From assembly GCA_900550955.1 (NCBI GenBank), contig URUF01000085.1:1-6538 (forward strand): a DNA stretch of 6,538 bases, read 5' to 3'. The position numbers and the translations under genes were made by a program. Each line of letters begins with the position of its first letter. Within the stretch, counting starts at the first letter, position 1. This DNA comes from an uncultured Eubacteriales bacterium (GTDB lineage Bacteria > Bacillota > Clostridia > Christensenellales > Aristaeellaceae). The notes below the pieces were generated by a model. It searched no databases. It saw only the letters and a list, made by a program, of their open reading frames with translations, and was not told where the DNA came from. This document shows, piece after piece, positions 1-5,587 of the stretch.

Positions 1-62
1 GCAGTGCCCCGCGCGCCGATAAAACCGAGGCCGGCAGGCGCAGGTGAACCCTGTTACGGCGG

Positions 63-87
63 AAAAGATCGCCGCAGGCGAGCTTTT
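63..87 (-). terminator. bidirectional intrinsic terminator-like hairpin
   Basis: An inverted repeat pairs 63-73 with 77-87 around a GCA loop: four A-T pairs, one G-C pair, one A-G mismatch, then five mostly G-C pairs. Read on the minus strand it ends in TTTT and lies 28 bases past the stop of the peptidoglycan-binding gene. Read on the plus strand it ends in TTTTT. It could therefore stop transcription both ways, as expected between converging genes. The stem is moderate rather than strong, so confidence is moderate. The remaining bases 1-62 hold no gene I can support. Confidence 0.6.
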
Positions 88-114
88 TCGACGGCCTGGG
101 GCGCGCTGTTTCCC

Positions 115-1461
115 TTACTCCACCGTTACCCCGGTCAGACTTTTCCATGCCTTGCGGATGGCGTTTTGGTTCTGCACGCCGTAGTTGGGGTCGTTTTTCT
201 TGCACTCGTCCATATCGCGCAGGAAATGCACGCAGTTTTGGCCGTTGAAGTTGTTATCCTTGATGGTTTGGCTGCCGTGGGCCACGTTGTGCGTGGAGGC
301 CATGCTCCACCGGCCGTCCGGCAGCTTTATGTACACCACCTTGGGGCCCCAGTCCTCCTTGCCGCCAAAGGCCTTGAACATGGCCTCCGTATCGGCGGCG
401 GTAAGGGGCTCCACATCGGCATGGTTGCCGCGGCTCATGATGCGCAGCGTCCAGCTGATGCCGGTAGCCGGGTCGTAGGCGGTAAGGAGCTGGCCGTTGG
501 ACAGGGCGGGCTTAACCTCGTTAAACCAGTGCAAAAGCTGAATGGTCGCGCCGTTTGGGCTGATTCCCGTGCCCAGGTTGCCCGAGGAGGCGGACGAGCC
601 ACCCGAGGGCGTGCTGCCGGAGGAGGACGCCTGGTAGCGCTTGGCGCTGCCGCTGTACAAAACCGTTTGGGTTTCCGTACCGGCCACGCCGTCGGCGGTA
701 AGGCCGTTCAGGCTTTGAAAGGCGGTTACCGCCGCCACGGTGAGCGGGCCGTAGCTGCCGTCCGCGGTAACGTTGTAGCCAAGGTCGCCCAGCGCCTTTT
801 GCAGGGTTCTTACCGCCGTGCCCGTATCGCCAGAGCGCAGCTTTTGGAAGGTTCCGCTTGCGCCCGTGCTGCCGGATGCGCCGCCGGACGCGCCCGCCGC
901 GGGCGCGTTGCCGCCAAACAGCGCCGCGTAGGTGCTTTGGCCCACAAGGCCGTCGGCCTTGAGCCCGCACCTTTTTTGAAAGGCCGCGACCGCCGCTATG
1001 GAGCCGCTGCCGTACTTGCCGTCCAGCGCGCCGGTGTAGTAGCCCAGCTCCTTCAGGCGGGTTTGCACGGTGGTAACGTCGCTGCCGGTGTAGCCCCGGC
1101 GCAGCGTGCGCGTAAGCCCGCTTGCGCTGGACGCGCTCCCGCTTGCGCCGGCGCTTCCAAGCTCGTTATACAGCTTGGTAAGCGTTTGCGTGCCGGCTTT
1201 GCCGTCGGCCTCCAGGCCGCGCGCCTGCTGATAGGCCTTTACCGCGTTTTGGGTGCCGCGGCCAAACTTTCCGTCCGTGCCGGAGGGGTCAAAGCCCAGC
1301 GCCTCCAGCGCCTTTTGCAGGCTTAGCACCTCCGTTCCGCGCGAGCCGAATTCCAGCGTGCGGTAGGTTTGCGCGGCATATGCCTGCGGCATGAAAAGAA
1401 GCGTCGTAAGCAGGGCAAGCGCCAGGGTGCGCATGGTGAAAGCGCGCCAAAAAGCCTTCAT
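115..1461 (-). CDS. secreted wall protein, three peptidoglycan-binding domains plus C-terminal domain of unknown function
   Basis: A 448-residue exported protein predicted to bind the cell wall. Residues 1-29 form a signal peptide (basic start, hydrophobic core LALALLTTLLF, likely cleavage AYA|AQ). Three PG_binding_1-type repeats follow at about 36-98, 118-182 and 206-269, each with the family pattern G-x-V-x-x-L-Q-x-x-L-x-x-LG, D-G-x-[FY]-G, and a late ADG-x-x-G. Ser/Gly/Ala-rich linkers separate them, with a longer one at about 270-306. Residues 307-448 are a separate domain with HNVAHG (His391, His395) and NGQNCVHF (Cys410, His412). From memory, similar Cys-His modules end other clostridial wall proteins; their function is not known to me. 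The ATG at 1461 is chosen because it starts a good signal peptide and has an AAGGGAG site 11 bases upstream. The frame opens upstream to a TTG at 1527, but that codon sits at or before the predicted transcription start. The gene is monocistronic and divergent from the Trp-hexad gene. Domain calls are firm; a catalytic role is only inference. Confidence 0.9.
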   Translation of the reverse strand: MKAFWRAFTMRTLALALLTTLLFMPQAYAAQTYRTLEFGSRGTEVLSLQKALEALGFDPSGTDGKFGRGTQNAVKAYQQARGLEADGKAGTQTLTKLYNELGSAGASGSASSASGLTRTLRRGYTGSDVTTVQTRLKELGYYTGALDGKYGSGSIAAVAAFQKRCGLKADGLVGQSTYAALFGGNAPAAGASGGASGSTGASGTFQKLRSGDTGTAVRTLQKALGDLGYNVTADGSYGPLTVAAVTAFQSLNGLTADGVAGTETQTVLYSGSAKRYQASSSGSTPSGGSSASSGNLGTGISPNGATIQLLHWFNEVKPALSNGQLLTAYDPATGISWTLRIMSRGNHADVEPLTAADTEAMFKAFGGKEDWGPKVVYIKLPDGRWSMASTHNVAHGSQTIKDNNFNGQNCVHFLRDMDECKKNDPNYGVQNQNAIRKAWKSLTGVTVE

Positions 1462-1507
1462 ATGCCAGTGTTCTCCCTTCCTTATTCCAAACGGTACTTT
1501 TTTAAGG

Positions 1508-1523
1508 GGATGTTTCGCCATCC
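1508..1523 (-). other. small stem-loop at the predicted 5' end of the wall-protein mRNA
   Basis: On the minus strand, GGATG and CATCC (five pairs) enclose the six-base loop GCGAAA. With the promoter at 1532-1560, transcription would start near 1525, placing this hairpin at the very 5' end of the message. Such terminal hairpins can protect mRNA from decay. The stem is short and could occur by chance. Confidence 0.3.
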
Positions 1524-1531
1524 GCAAGGCC

Positions 1532-1560
1532 AGTATAGCAAAGCGGGCTACAAAAGTAAA
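1532..1560 (-). promoter_or_regulatory. sigma-A-type promoter with extended -10 for the wall-protein gene
   Basis: On the minus strand, -35 TTTACT (1555-1560; four of six consensus bases) and -10 TATACT (1532-1537; five of six) are separated by exactly 17 bp. TGC directly precedes the -10, giving an extended -10 element. The predicted start is near 1525, leaving a leader of about 64 nt before the ATG at 1461. This position argues against the upstream in-frame TTG at 1527 as the translation start. Confidence 0.75.
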
Positions 1561-1567
1561 TGATCTG

Positions 1568-1596
1568 TTGCGAAGTTGTTACGAAAAAGTCATATT
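1568..1596 (+). promoter_or_regulatory. weak candidate promoter for the Trp-hexad gene in an AT-rich intergenic stretch
   Basis: Bases 1551-1660 are markedly AT-rich compared with the rest of the window, and the plus-strand promoter must lie here or just downstream. The best-spaced pair I find is TTGCGA (1568-1573), 17 bp, CATATT (1591-1596), each four of six to consensus. TTGATG (1630-1635) and TAAACT (1647-1652) are also visible but badly spaced relative to each other. I cannot choose firmly; another sigma factor or an activator is possible. Confidence 0.3.
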
Positions 1597-1671
1597 TTCA
1601 TTTCGCAATTTTGTATTTTTGAAGCAGATTTGATGCATGAAAATGGTAAACTAAATCGTTGAGGTGAGTGG

Positions 1672-1695
1672 ATGGGCGCATACGAACGCGCCCAT
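1672..1695 (+). promoter_or_regulatory. perfect 8-bp leader hairpin upstream of the Trp-hexad gene's ribosome binding site
   Basis: ATGGGCGC (1672-1679) and GCGCCCAT (1688-1695) are perfect inverted copies around an eight-base loop. The hairpin ends three bases before the AAAGGAG ribosome binding site (1699-1705) of the gene starting at 1715. Its first three bases are an ATG preceded by GAGGTGA (1661-1667), which would open a 100-codon frame overlapping the real gene out of phase. There is no T tract, so it is not an intrinsic terminator. A role in translation or mRNA stability is inference. Confidence 0.45.
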
Positions 1696-1714
1696 GCCAA
1701 AGGAGCGACCTTTG

Positions 1715-2863
1715 ATGAGCAAACGATTGATGGGCCTTGCGCTGTGCCTGGCGCTTGTTTTCACGGCGGCCCTTGCCCTGGCGGAGGACTGCTTTACCAT
1801 CGATGTGGATACGCTGGATATGGACAGCCTGAACCGCAACGATTATGTGGCCGCGCACCTAAGCGCCGGCGCGCAGGGCGTGCGCGTGGTCAAGCGCCTG
1901 AGCGATTCCAGCGAGCTGGCGGTATCCGTGCGGCTAACCCTTACGCAGATGGATTCCGGCACGCTGCTGTTTGACAAGGATTACGGCTTCCAGAGCGGCT
2001 CGTTCGACAGCGGGGTGATTTACCTGCCCTTTGTGAACGGCAGCACCGTGCCCTACCTGGTAACCCTGTACGCGGGCGATTATGTGTACGCCATGCCCTT
2101 TATGCACCTGCAACCCCGCCTTGCCTACAACGGGGCCTGCACCTACGGCGTGCGCCTGCGCGATTTGGGCCTGTCCGGGGATTGGATGATGGGCACCATG
2201 GTGGATTTGAACGCCCTGCGCTCGCAGGGCAGCATGGCGGTGGACATATGCGCCAGCAACAGCTACGTCATTGGCCAGGCGGTATTTTGCATGCAGGGCG
2301 AAAGCCTGTTGGTTACGGTATCCTGCCTGGGCCAGGCCAACGTGGAAATCCACAGCCAAACGCTCTACGTGGCCACCAACTGCGCCGGGCTGCCCGCACA
2401 GGGCTTTTCCACCTATGCCCCGGGCGATTTGATCAACGTAAGCGGGGCCGCAAGCGCGCTGGTGTGCCTGAATATGCAGGTGAGCTACGACCCCGCCGGG
2501 CTTTCCGCCTTCCAGTACAACGCCTCCTCCTCGCAGATTCAAAGCCAGCTGGCCCTGTGGGAACAAAACCGCAGCGGCCAAGGCAAGGCTGATGCGGCCG
2601 GTTCGCAGGCCGAGGATAGCGGCGGCTGGGCGGATAGCGGCGAATGGGTGGGCAGCTCCGGCTGGGAGGACAACAGCGGTTGGACGGACAATTCCGGCTG
2701 GACAGACAATTCCGGCTGGACGGATAACTCCGGCTGGACAGACAATTCTGGTTGGACGGACAACTCCGGCTGGTCGGATAACAGCGGCTGGACGGACAAT
2801 TCCGGCTGGACAGAGAACCCCGGCTGGGATAACGGCGGCTGGGAGGACATACCCAACGGCTGA
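1715..2863 (+). CDS. secreted protein of unknown function with C-terminal Trp-hexad repeats
   Basis: A 382-residue protein that I do not recognise. Residues 1-23 are a clear signal peptide (MSKR start, hydrophobic LALCLALVFTAALALA, cleavage after Ala23). LALC at 8-11 is not a proper lipobox, so a soluble or wall-retained secreted protein is likelier than a lipoprotein. Residues 24 to about 275 look like a beta-rich globular region with many alternating hydrophobic strands and seven cysteines (26, 142, 179, 192, 204, 223, 251). A Gln/Ser-rich stretch at about 276-299 leads into twelve hexapeptides ending in Trp (300-371), one pentad DNGGW and the tail EDIPNG. No LPxTG sorting signal or C-terminal membrane segment is present. 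ATG 1715 is chosen for AAAGGAG nine bases upstream and the signal peptide directly after it; the frame also opens at GTG 1664, which lacks a good ribosome binding site. The gene is monocistronic, closed by a strong terminator, and divergent from another exported wall protein, hinting at an envelope role. Confidence 0.85.
   Translation: MSKRLMGLALCLALVFTAALALAEDCFTIDVDTLDMDSLNRNDYVAAHLSAGAQGVRVVKRLSDSSELAVSVRLTLTQMDSGTLLFDKDYGFQSGSFDSGVIYLPFVNGSTVPYLVTLYAGDYVYAMPFMHLQPRLAYNGACTYGVRLRDLGLSGDWMMGTMVDLNALRSQGSMAVDICASNSYVIGQAVFCMQGESLLVTVSCLGQANVEIHSQTLYVATNCAGLPAQGFSTYAPGDLINVSGAASALVCLNMQVSYDPAGLSAFQYNASSSQIQSQLALWEQNRSGQGKADAAGSQAEDSGGWADSGEWVGSSGWEDNSGWTDNSGWTDNSGWTDNSGWTDNSGWTDNSGWSDNSGWTDNSGWTENPGWDNGGWEDIPNG
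2612..2842 (+). repeat. tandem 18-bp coding repeat, twelve Trp-ending hexads plus one pentad
   Basis: From 2612 to 2827 the reading frame consists of twelve consecutive 18-base units, each ending in the Trp codon TGG; a 15-base unit (DNGGW) completes the tract at 2828-2842. The first three units are divergent (EDSGGW, ADSGEW, VGSSGW), the middle eight are nearly uniform ([E/T/S]DNSGW) and the last is TENPGW. Within the uniform units the DNA varies mostly at silent sites: Thr ACG or ACA, Asp GAC or GAT, Asn AAT or AAC, and Ser TCC, TCT or AGC. Use of both Ser codon families suggests the peptide, not the DNA, is conserved. The tract is acidic and rich in Trp, Asn, Ser and Gly. Confidence 0.95.
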
Positions 2864-2877
2864 CGGCGCGTTCATTC

Positions 2878-2911
2878 CCCCGCCCGGGCAAAACCGGGCG
2901 GGGAATTTTTT
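2878..2911 (+). terminator. strong intrinsic terminator of the Trp-hexad gene
   Basis: CCCCGCCCGG (2878-2887) and CCGGGCGGGG (2894-2903) form a perfect ten-pair GC stem around the loop GCAAAA, followed by AA and six T residues (2906-2911). It starts 15 bases after the TGA at 2861-2863 and ends 22 bases before the argG -35 element, insulating the arg operon from the upstream gene. Confidence 0.95.
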
Positions 2912-2933
2912 CGGAAAAAACGGCCTCAGGGGG

Positions 2934-2962
2934 TTGACAAGCAGGTGCATATTATGCATAAT
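2934..2962 (+). promoter_or_regulatory. near-consensus sigma-A promoter of the arg operon
   Basis: A perfect -35 TTGACA (2934-2939) is followed after exactly 17 bp by CATAAT (2957-2962; five of six). The predicted start is near 2969, giving a leader of about 24 nt before the argG ATG. No other promoter is apparent before argJ or argF, so this is probably the main operon promoter. Such a strong core promoter suits control by repression. Confidence 0.9.
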
Positions 2963-2981
2963 ACATGCATAATCATTCAAG
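2944..2981 (+). promoter_or_regulatory. putative ArgR/AhrC operator (tandem ARG-box-like half-sites)
   Basis: The sequence covering the -10 and the predicted start is dense in ARG-box-like half-sites. TGCAT-AATC-ATTCA (2966-2979) keeps the ARG-box geometry TGAAT-N4-ATTCA with one changed base. TGCAT-ATT-ATGCA (2946-2958) is a second palindrome with a three-base centre. The two centres are about 20 bp apart, close to the roughly 21-bp spacing of paired ARG boxes. TGCATAAT also recurs at 2955 and 2966. An arginine repressor binding here would block RNA polymerase. The family comparison is from general knowledge of ArgR sites; the first box is imperfect. Confidence 0.55.
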
Positions 2982-2992
2982 GAGGCATTTTT

Positions 2993-4228
2993 ATGGCGCC
3001 CAAGGCCAAGAAAGATATCAAAAAGGTTGTGCTCGCGTATTCCGGCGGGCTGGATACCTCCATCATCATCCCGTGGCTGAAGGAGAACTACAACAACTGC
3101 GAGGTCATCGCCGTATCGGGCGACGTGGGGCAGGGCACGGAGCTGGACGGTCTGGAGGAAAAGGCCCTTAAAACCGGCGCGAGCAAGCTCTATATCGAGG
3201 ATCTGAAGGAGCAGTTCATCACCGATTACATTTACCCCACCATGCAGGCGGGCGCGGTGTATGAGGGCGAGTACCTGCTGGGCACCAGCTTTGCGCGCCC
3301 CATCATCGCCAAGCGCATTGTGGAAATTGCCAAGGCCGAGGGCGCGGACGCCATTTGCCACGGCTGCACCGGCAAGGGCAACGATCAGGTACGCTTTGAG
3401 CTGACCATCAAGGCCTTTGCGCCGGAGCTTGCCATTATCGCCCCCTGGCGCGAATGGGATATCAAAAGCCGCGAGGAGGAGATCGACTACGCCGAGGCGC
3501 ACAACATCCCCCTCAAAATCAACCGCGAAACCAACTACTCCAAGGATAAGAACCTTTGGCACCTGAGCCATGAGGGCCTTGACCTGGAGGATCCCGCCAA
3601 CGAGCCGCAGTACAACAAGCCCGGCTTCCTGGAAATGGGCGTAAGCCCCGAGATGGCCCCCGACAAGCCCACCTACGTGACCCTAAGCTTTGAAAAGGGC
3701 GCGCCCGTGGCCGTAAACGGCCAAAAGCTTGCGCCCGTAGCCATGATGGAGCTGCTGAACAAGCTGGGCGGCGAAAACGGGGTAGGCCTGTGCGACCTGG
3801 TGGAGAACCGCCTTGTGGGCATGAAAAGCCGCGGCGTGTACGAAACCCCCGGCGGCGCCATCCTCTACCGCGCGCATCAGGTGCTGGAAACCATCTGCCT
3901 GGACCGCGATACCCAGCACTACAAGGAGCTGGTAGCCAACCGCTACGCGGAGCTGGTATACTTCGGCCAGTGGTTTACGCCCCTGCGCGAGGCGCTTGCC
4001 GCCTTTGTAGCCGAAACGCAAAAAACCGTTACCGGCGATGTAACCCTCAAGCTTTACAAGGGCAACGTCATCAACGCGGGCGTTACCTCCCCCTATTCGC
4101 TTTACAGCGAGGAAATCGCCACCTTTGGCGAGGATCACGTGTACAACCAGAAGGATTCCGCGGGCTTTATCAACCTGTTTGGCCTGCCCATCGCGGCGCG
4201 CGCAACGCTTTTGAAGGGCAAGCTGTAA
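2993..4228 (+). CDS. argG: argininosuccinate synthase
   Basis: A 411-residue cytosolic enzyme, usual length for the family. It condenses citrulline and aspartate with ATP to argininosuccinate, AMP and pyrophosphate, the next-to-last step of arginine synthesis. Hallmarks are the N-terminal PP-loop AYSGGLDTS (15-23) that binds ATP, YLLGTSFARP (94-103), HGCTGKGNDQVRFE (123-136), APWREWDIKSREEEIDYA, and NLWHLSHEGLDLEDP in the synthetase half. All expected motifs are present and no frameshift is seen. ATG 2993 is chosen because AAGGAGG lies seven bases upstream and the encoded start runs directly into the PP-loop; the in-frame codons upstream, from 2945, lie within the promoter. It is the first gene of the operon and sits under the candidate ArgR operator. 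argH, which would use its product, is not in the window. Confidence 0.97.
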   Translation: MAPKAKKDIKKVVLAYSGGLDTSIIIPWLKENYNNCEVIAVSGDVGQGTELDGLEEKALKTGASKLYIEDLKEQFITDYIYPTMQAGAVYEGEYLLGTSFARPIIAKRIVEIAKAEGADAICHGCTGKGNDQVRFELTIKAFAPELAIIAPWREWDIKSREEEIDYAEAHNIPLKINRETNYSKDKNLWHLSHEGLDLEDPANEPQYNKPGFLEMGVSPEMAPDKPTYVTLSFEKGAPVAVNGQKLAPVAMMELLNKLGGENGVGLCDLVENRLVGMKSRGVYETPGGAILYRAHQVLETICLDRDTQHYKELVANRYAELVYFGQWFTPLREALAAFVAETQKTVTGDVTLKLYKGNVINAGVTSPYSLYSEEIATFGEDHVYNQKDSAGFINLFGLPIAARATLLKGKL

Positions 4229-4243
4229 GCGCAATGCAACCCC

Positions 4244-4301
4244 GGCGGCCGGCGGCCCTTTCCGCCCTTGCGGAAAACGGCCCCGGCCGCCTCTCTTTTT
4301 T
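4244..4301 (+). terminator. intercistronic terminator-like hairpin between argG and argJ
   Basis: A long stem-loop starts 15 bases after the argG stop. GGCGGCCGG (4244-4252) pairs perfectly with CCGGCCGCC (4283-4291). Inside it GGCC (4254-4257) pairs with GGCC (4279-4282), and TTTCCGC (4259-4265) pairs with GCGGAAA (4270-4276) around CCTT, with small bulges. The tail is TCTCTTTTTT (4292-4301). This has the form of an intrinsic terminator with an interrupted U tract, and the argJ ribosome binding site follows at once. As no promoter is evident before argJ, partial termination or mRNA processing that keeps argJ-argF below argG is the likeliest role; this is inference. Confidence 0.6.
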
Positions 4302-4320
4302 GGAAAGGAGCGTTTTTTCC

Positions 4321-5553
4321 ATGTCGGAAATCACCTTTATCACCGGCGGCGTTACCGCCGCGCAGGGCTTTTCCGCCACGGGCGAGCATGTGGGTATCCG
4401 CCGCAACCGCGCCCGGCGGGATTTGGCGCTTGTAGTCAGCGAGGTTCCCGCCTCGGCCGCGTGCATGTATACGCAAAACCAGCTCAAGGGCGCGCCCATC
4501 CTGGTTACGCGCGAGCATATGGAAAACGGCGTGGCCCAGGCGGTGGTTTGCAACAGCGGCAACGCCAACACCTGCGCCCCCGGCGGCGTGGAGCTGGCCC
4601 GGGACGTATGCAAGCTGGTGGAGCAGTACGTGGGCGTTCCCGCGCAGGATGTGATTGTGGCCTCCACCGGCGTGGTGGGGCAGCCCATGACGCTTGAGCC
4701 GTTCGCCTCCGGCATGGGCCGCCTGGCGGATTCGCTGGAGGCCACCCCCACCGGCGGCAGGCGCGCCGCCGAGGCCATTATGACCACCGATACCGTTGCC
4801 AAGGAGGCGGCGGTGCGCTTCCCCCTGGGCGGCAAGCAGTGCAAGCTGGGCGGCATGGCCAAGGGCAGCGGTATGATCGCCCCCAACATGGCCACCATGC
4901 TATGCTTCCTCACAACGGACGCGGCCATTTCCCCCGTGGCGCTCAAGCGGGCGCTTGCCACCGTTGTGGGCGACACCTTCAACATGCTAAGCGTGGATGG
5001 CGACGCCTCCACCAACGATATGGTAAGCATCCTTGCCAACGGCATGGCAGGCAACCCCGTGATTGAAACCTGCATGGGCGCGGAATACGAGGCCTTTGTT
5101 GCCGCGCTGTACCAGGTGGCGGCCAACCTATGCGCGCAGCTGGCGCGCGACGGCGAGGGCGCTACCAAGCTGATGGTGTGCGAGGTTTCCGGCGCGCGCA
5201 CGGACGCCGCCGCCAAGGCCGTTGCCAAAACGGTTGTGAAAAGCACGCTGCTCAAGGCCGCCATCTTCGGCGCGGATGCGAACTGGGGCCGCGTGCTCAA
5301 CGCCGTTGGCAACGCGGGCGTAGCCGTTGATATGGCCAAGGTGGACGTGAACTTCCGCTCCAAGCGGGGCATAATCGCCGTATGCCGCGGCGGCATGGGC
5401 GTGGCCTTCAGCGAGGAAAACGCCCGCGAAATCCTTTTGGATGATGAGATCACCATCCAAATCGCCCTCAACAGCGGCTCCGAAACCGCCAAGGCCTGGG
5501 GCTGCGACCTGAGCTATGAGTATGTAAAGATCAACGGCGATTACCGCACCTGA
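4321..5553 (+). CDS. argJ: glutamate N-acetyltransferase / ornithine acetyltransferase
   Basis: A 410-residue ArgJ-family enzyme of normal length. It moves the acetyl group from N-acetylornithine to glutamate, releasing ornithine and regenerating N-acetylglutamate; some members also use acetyl-CoA (bifunctional), which sequence alone does not settle here. Family members cut themselves before a conserved Thr, giving two subunits with an N-terminal Thr nucleophile. That site is visible as KGSGMIAPNMA|T (181-192), so Thr192 is the predicted nucleophile. Also present are NSGNAN (78-83), STGVVGQP (115-122, oxyanion-hole region), and the typical C-terminus AWGCDLSYEYVKINGDYRT. The ATG at 4321 has GAAAGGAG ten bases upstream. 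The frame stays open upstream through the end of argG, but it is out of phase with argG, so this is not a fusion. It is the second gene of the operon, 92 bases after argG and 34 before argF. The usual partners argC, argB and argD are absent here. Confidence 0.96.
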   Translation: MSEITFITGGVTAAQGFSATGEHVGIRRNRARRDLALVVSEVPASAACMYTQNQLKGAPILVTREHMENGVAQAVVCNSGNANTCAPGGVELARDVCKLVEQYVGVPAQDVIVASTGVVGQPMTLEPFASGMGRLADSLEATPTGGRRAAEAIMTTDTVAKEAAVRFPLGGKQCKLGGMAKGSGMIAPNMATMLCFLTTDAAISPVALKRALATVVGDTFNMLSVDGDASTNDMVSILANGMAGNPVIETCMGAEYEAFVAALYQVAANLCAQLARDGEGATKLMVCEVSGARTDAAAKAVAKTVVKSTLLKAAIFGADANWGRVLNAVGNAGVAVDMAKVDVNFRSKRGIIAVCRGGMGVAFSEENAREILLDDEITIQIALNSGSETAKAWGCDLSYEYVKINGDYRT

Positions 5554-5587
5554 TTCTGATTTGCACACCAAGGAGGCATATTTTCCC

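Noticed and set aside
1..47. Possible tail of a plus-strand gene ending at TGA 45-47 or TAA 20-22, just before the bidirectional hairpin.
   Set aside because: Only 6-14 codons would be inside the window, with nothing recognisable; the converging layout is suggestive but does not show a gene.
4..1326. Long plus-strand open frame opposite the wall-protein gene.
   Set aside because: It is the antisense of a protein with clear signal peptide and domains; the Ala/Arg/Gly-rich translation is typical of GC-rich shadow frames, and it has no ribosome binding site.
1619..1652. Promoter built from TTGAAG (1619) or TTGATG (1630) with TAAACT (1647).
   Set aside because: Spacings are 22 and 11 bp, outside the workable range for a sigma-A promoter.
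2666..2842. CRISPR-like or satellite interpretation of the regular repeats.
   Set aside because: Units are 18 bases, contiguous without spacers, in frame, and vary at silent sites, so they are a protein repeat.
1934..3571. Long minus-strand open frame across the hexad repeat, terminator and argG.
   Set aside because: It runs through a strong terminator and two well-supported genes on the other strand; its Pro/Ala/Val repeat is only the complement of the Trp-hexad repeat.
3790..4320. Open frame leading into argJ from inside argG, suggesting an N-terminal extension.
   Set aside because: The upstream part is out of phase with argG and gives an Arg/Pro-rich nonsense translation; argJ starts normally at 4321 with its own ribosome binding site.
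4170..5492. 440-codon minus-strand open frame opposite argJ.
   Set aside because: Ser/Ala/Thr-rich antisense of a well-supported argJ, no recognisable domain or ribosome binding site.
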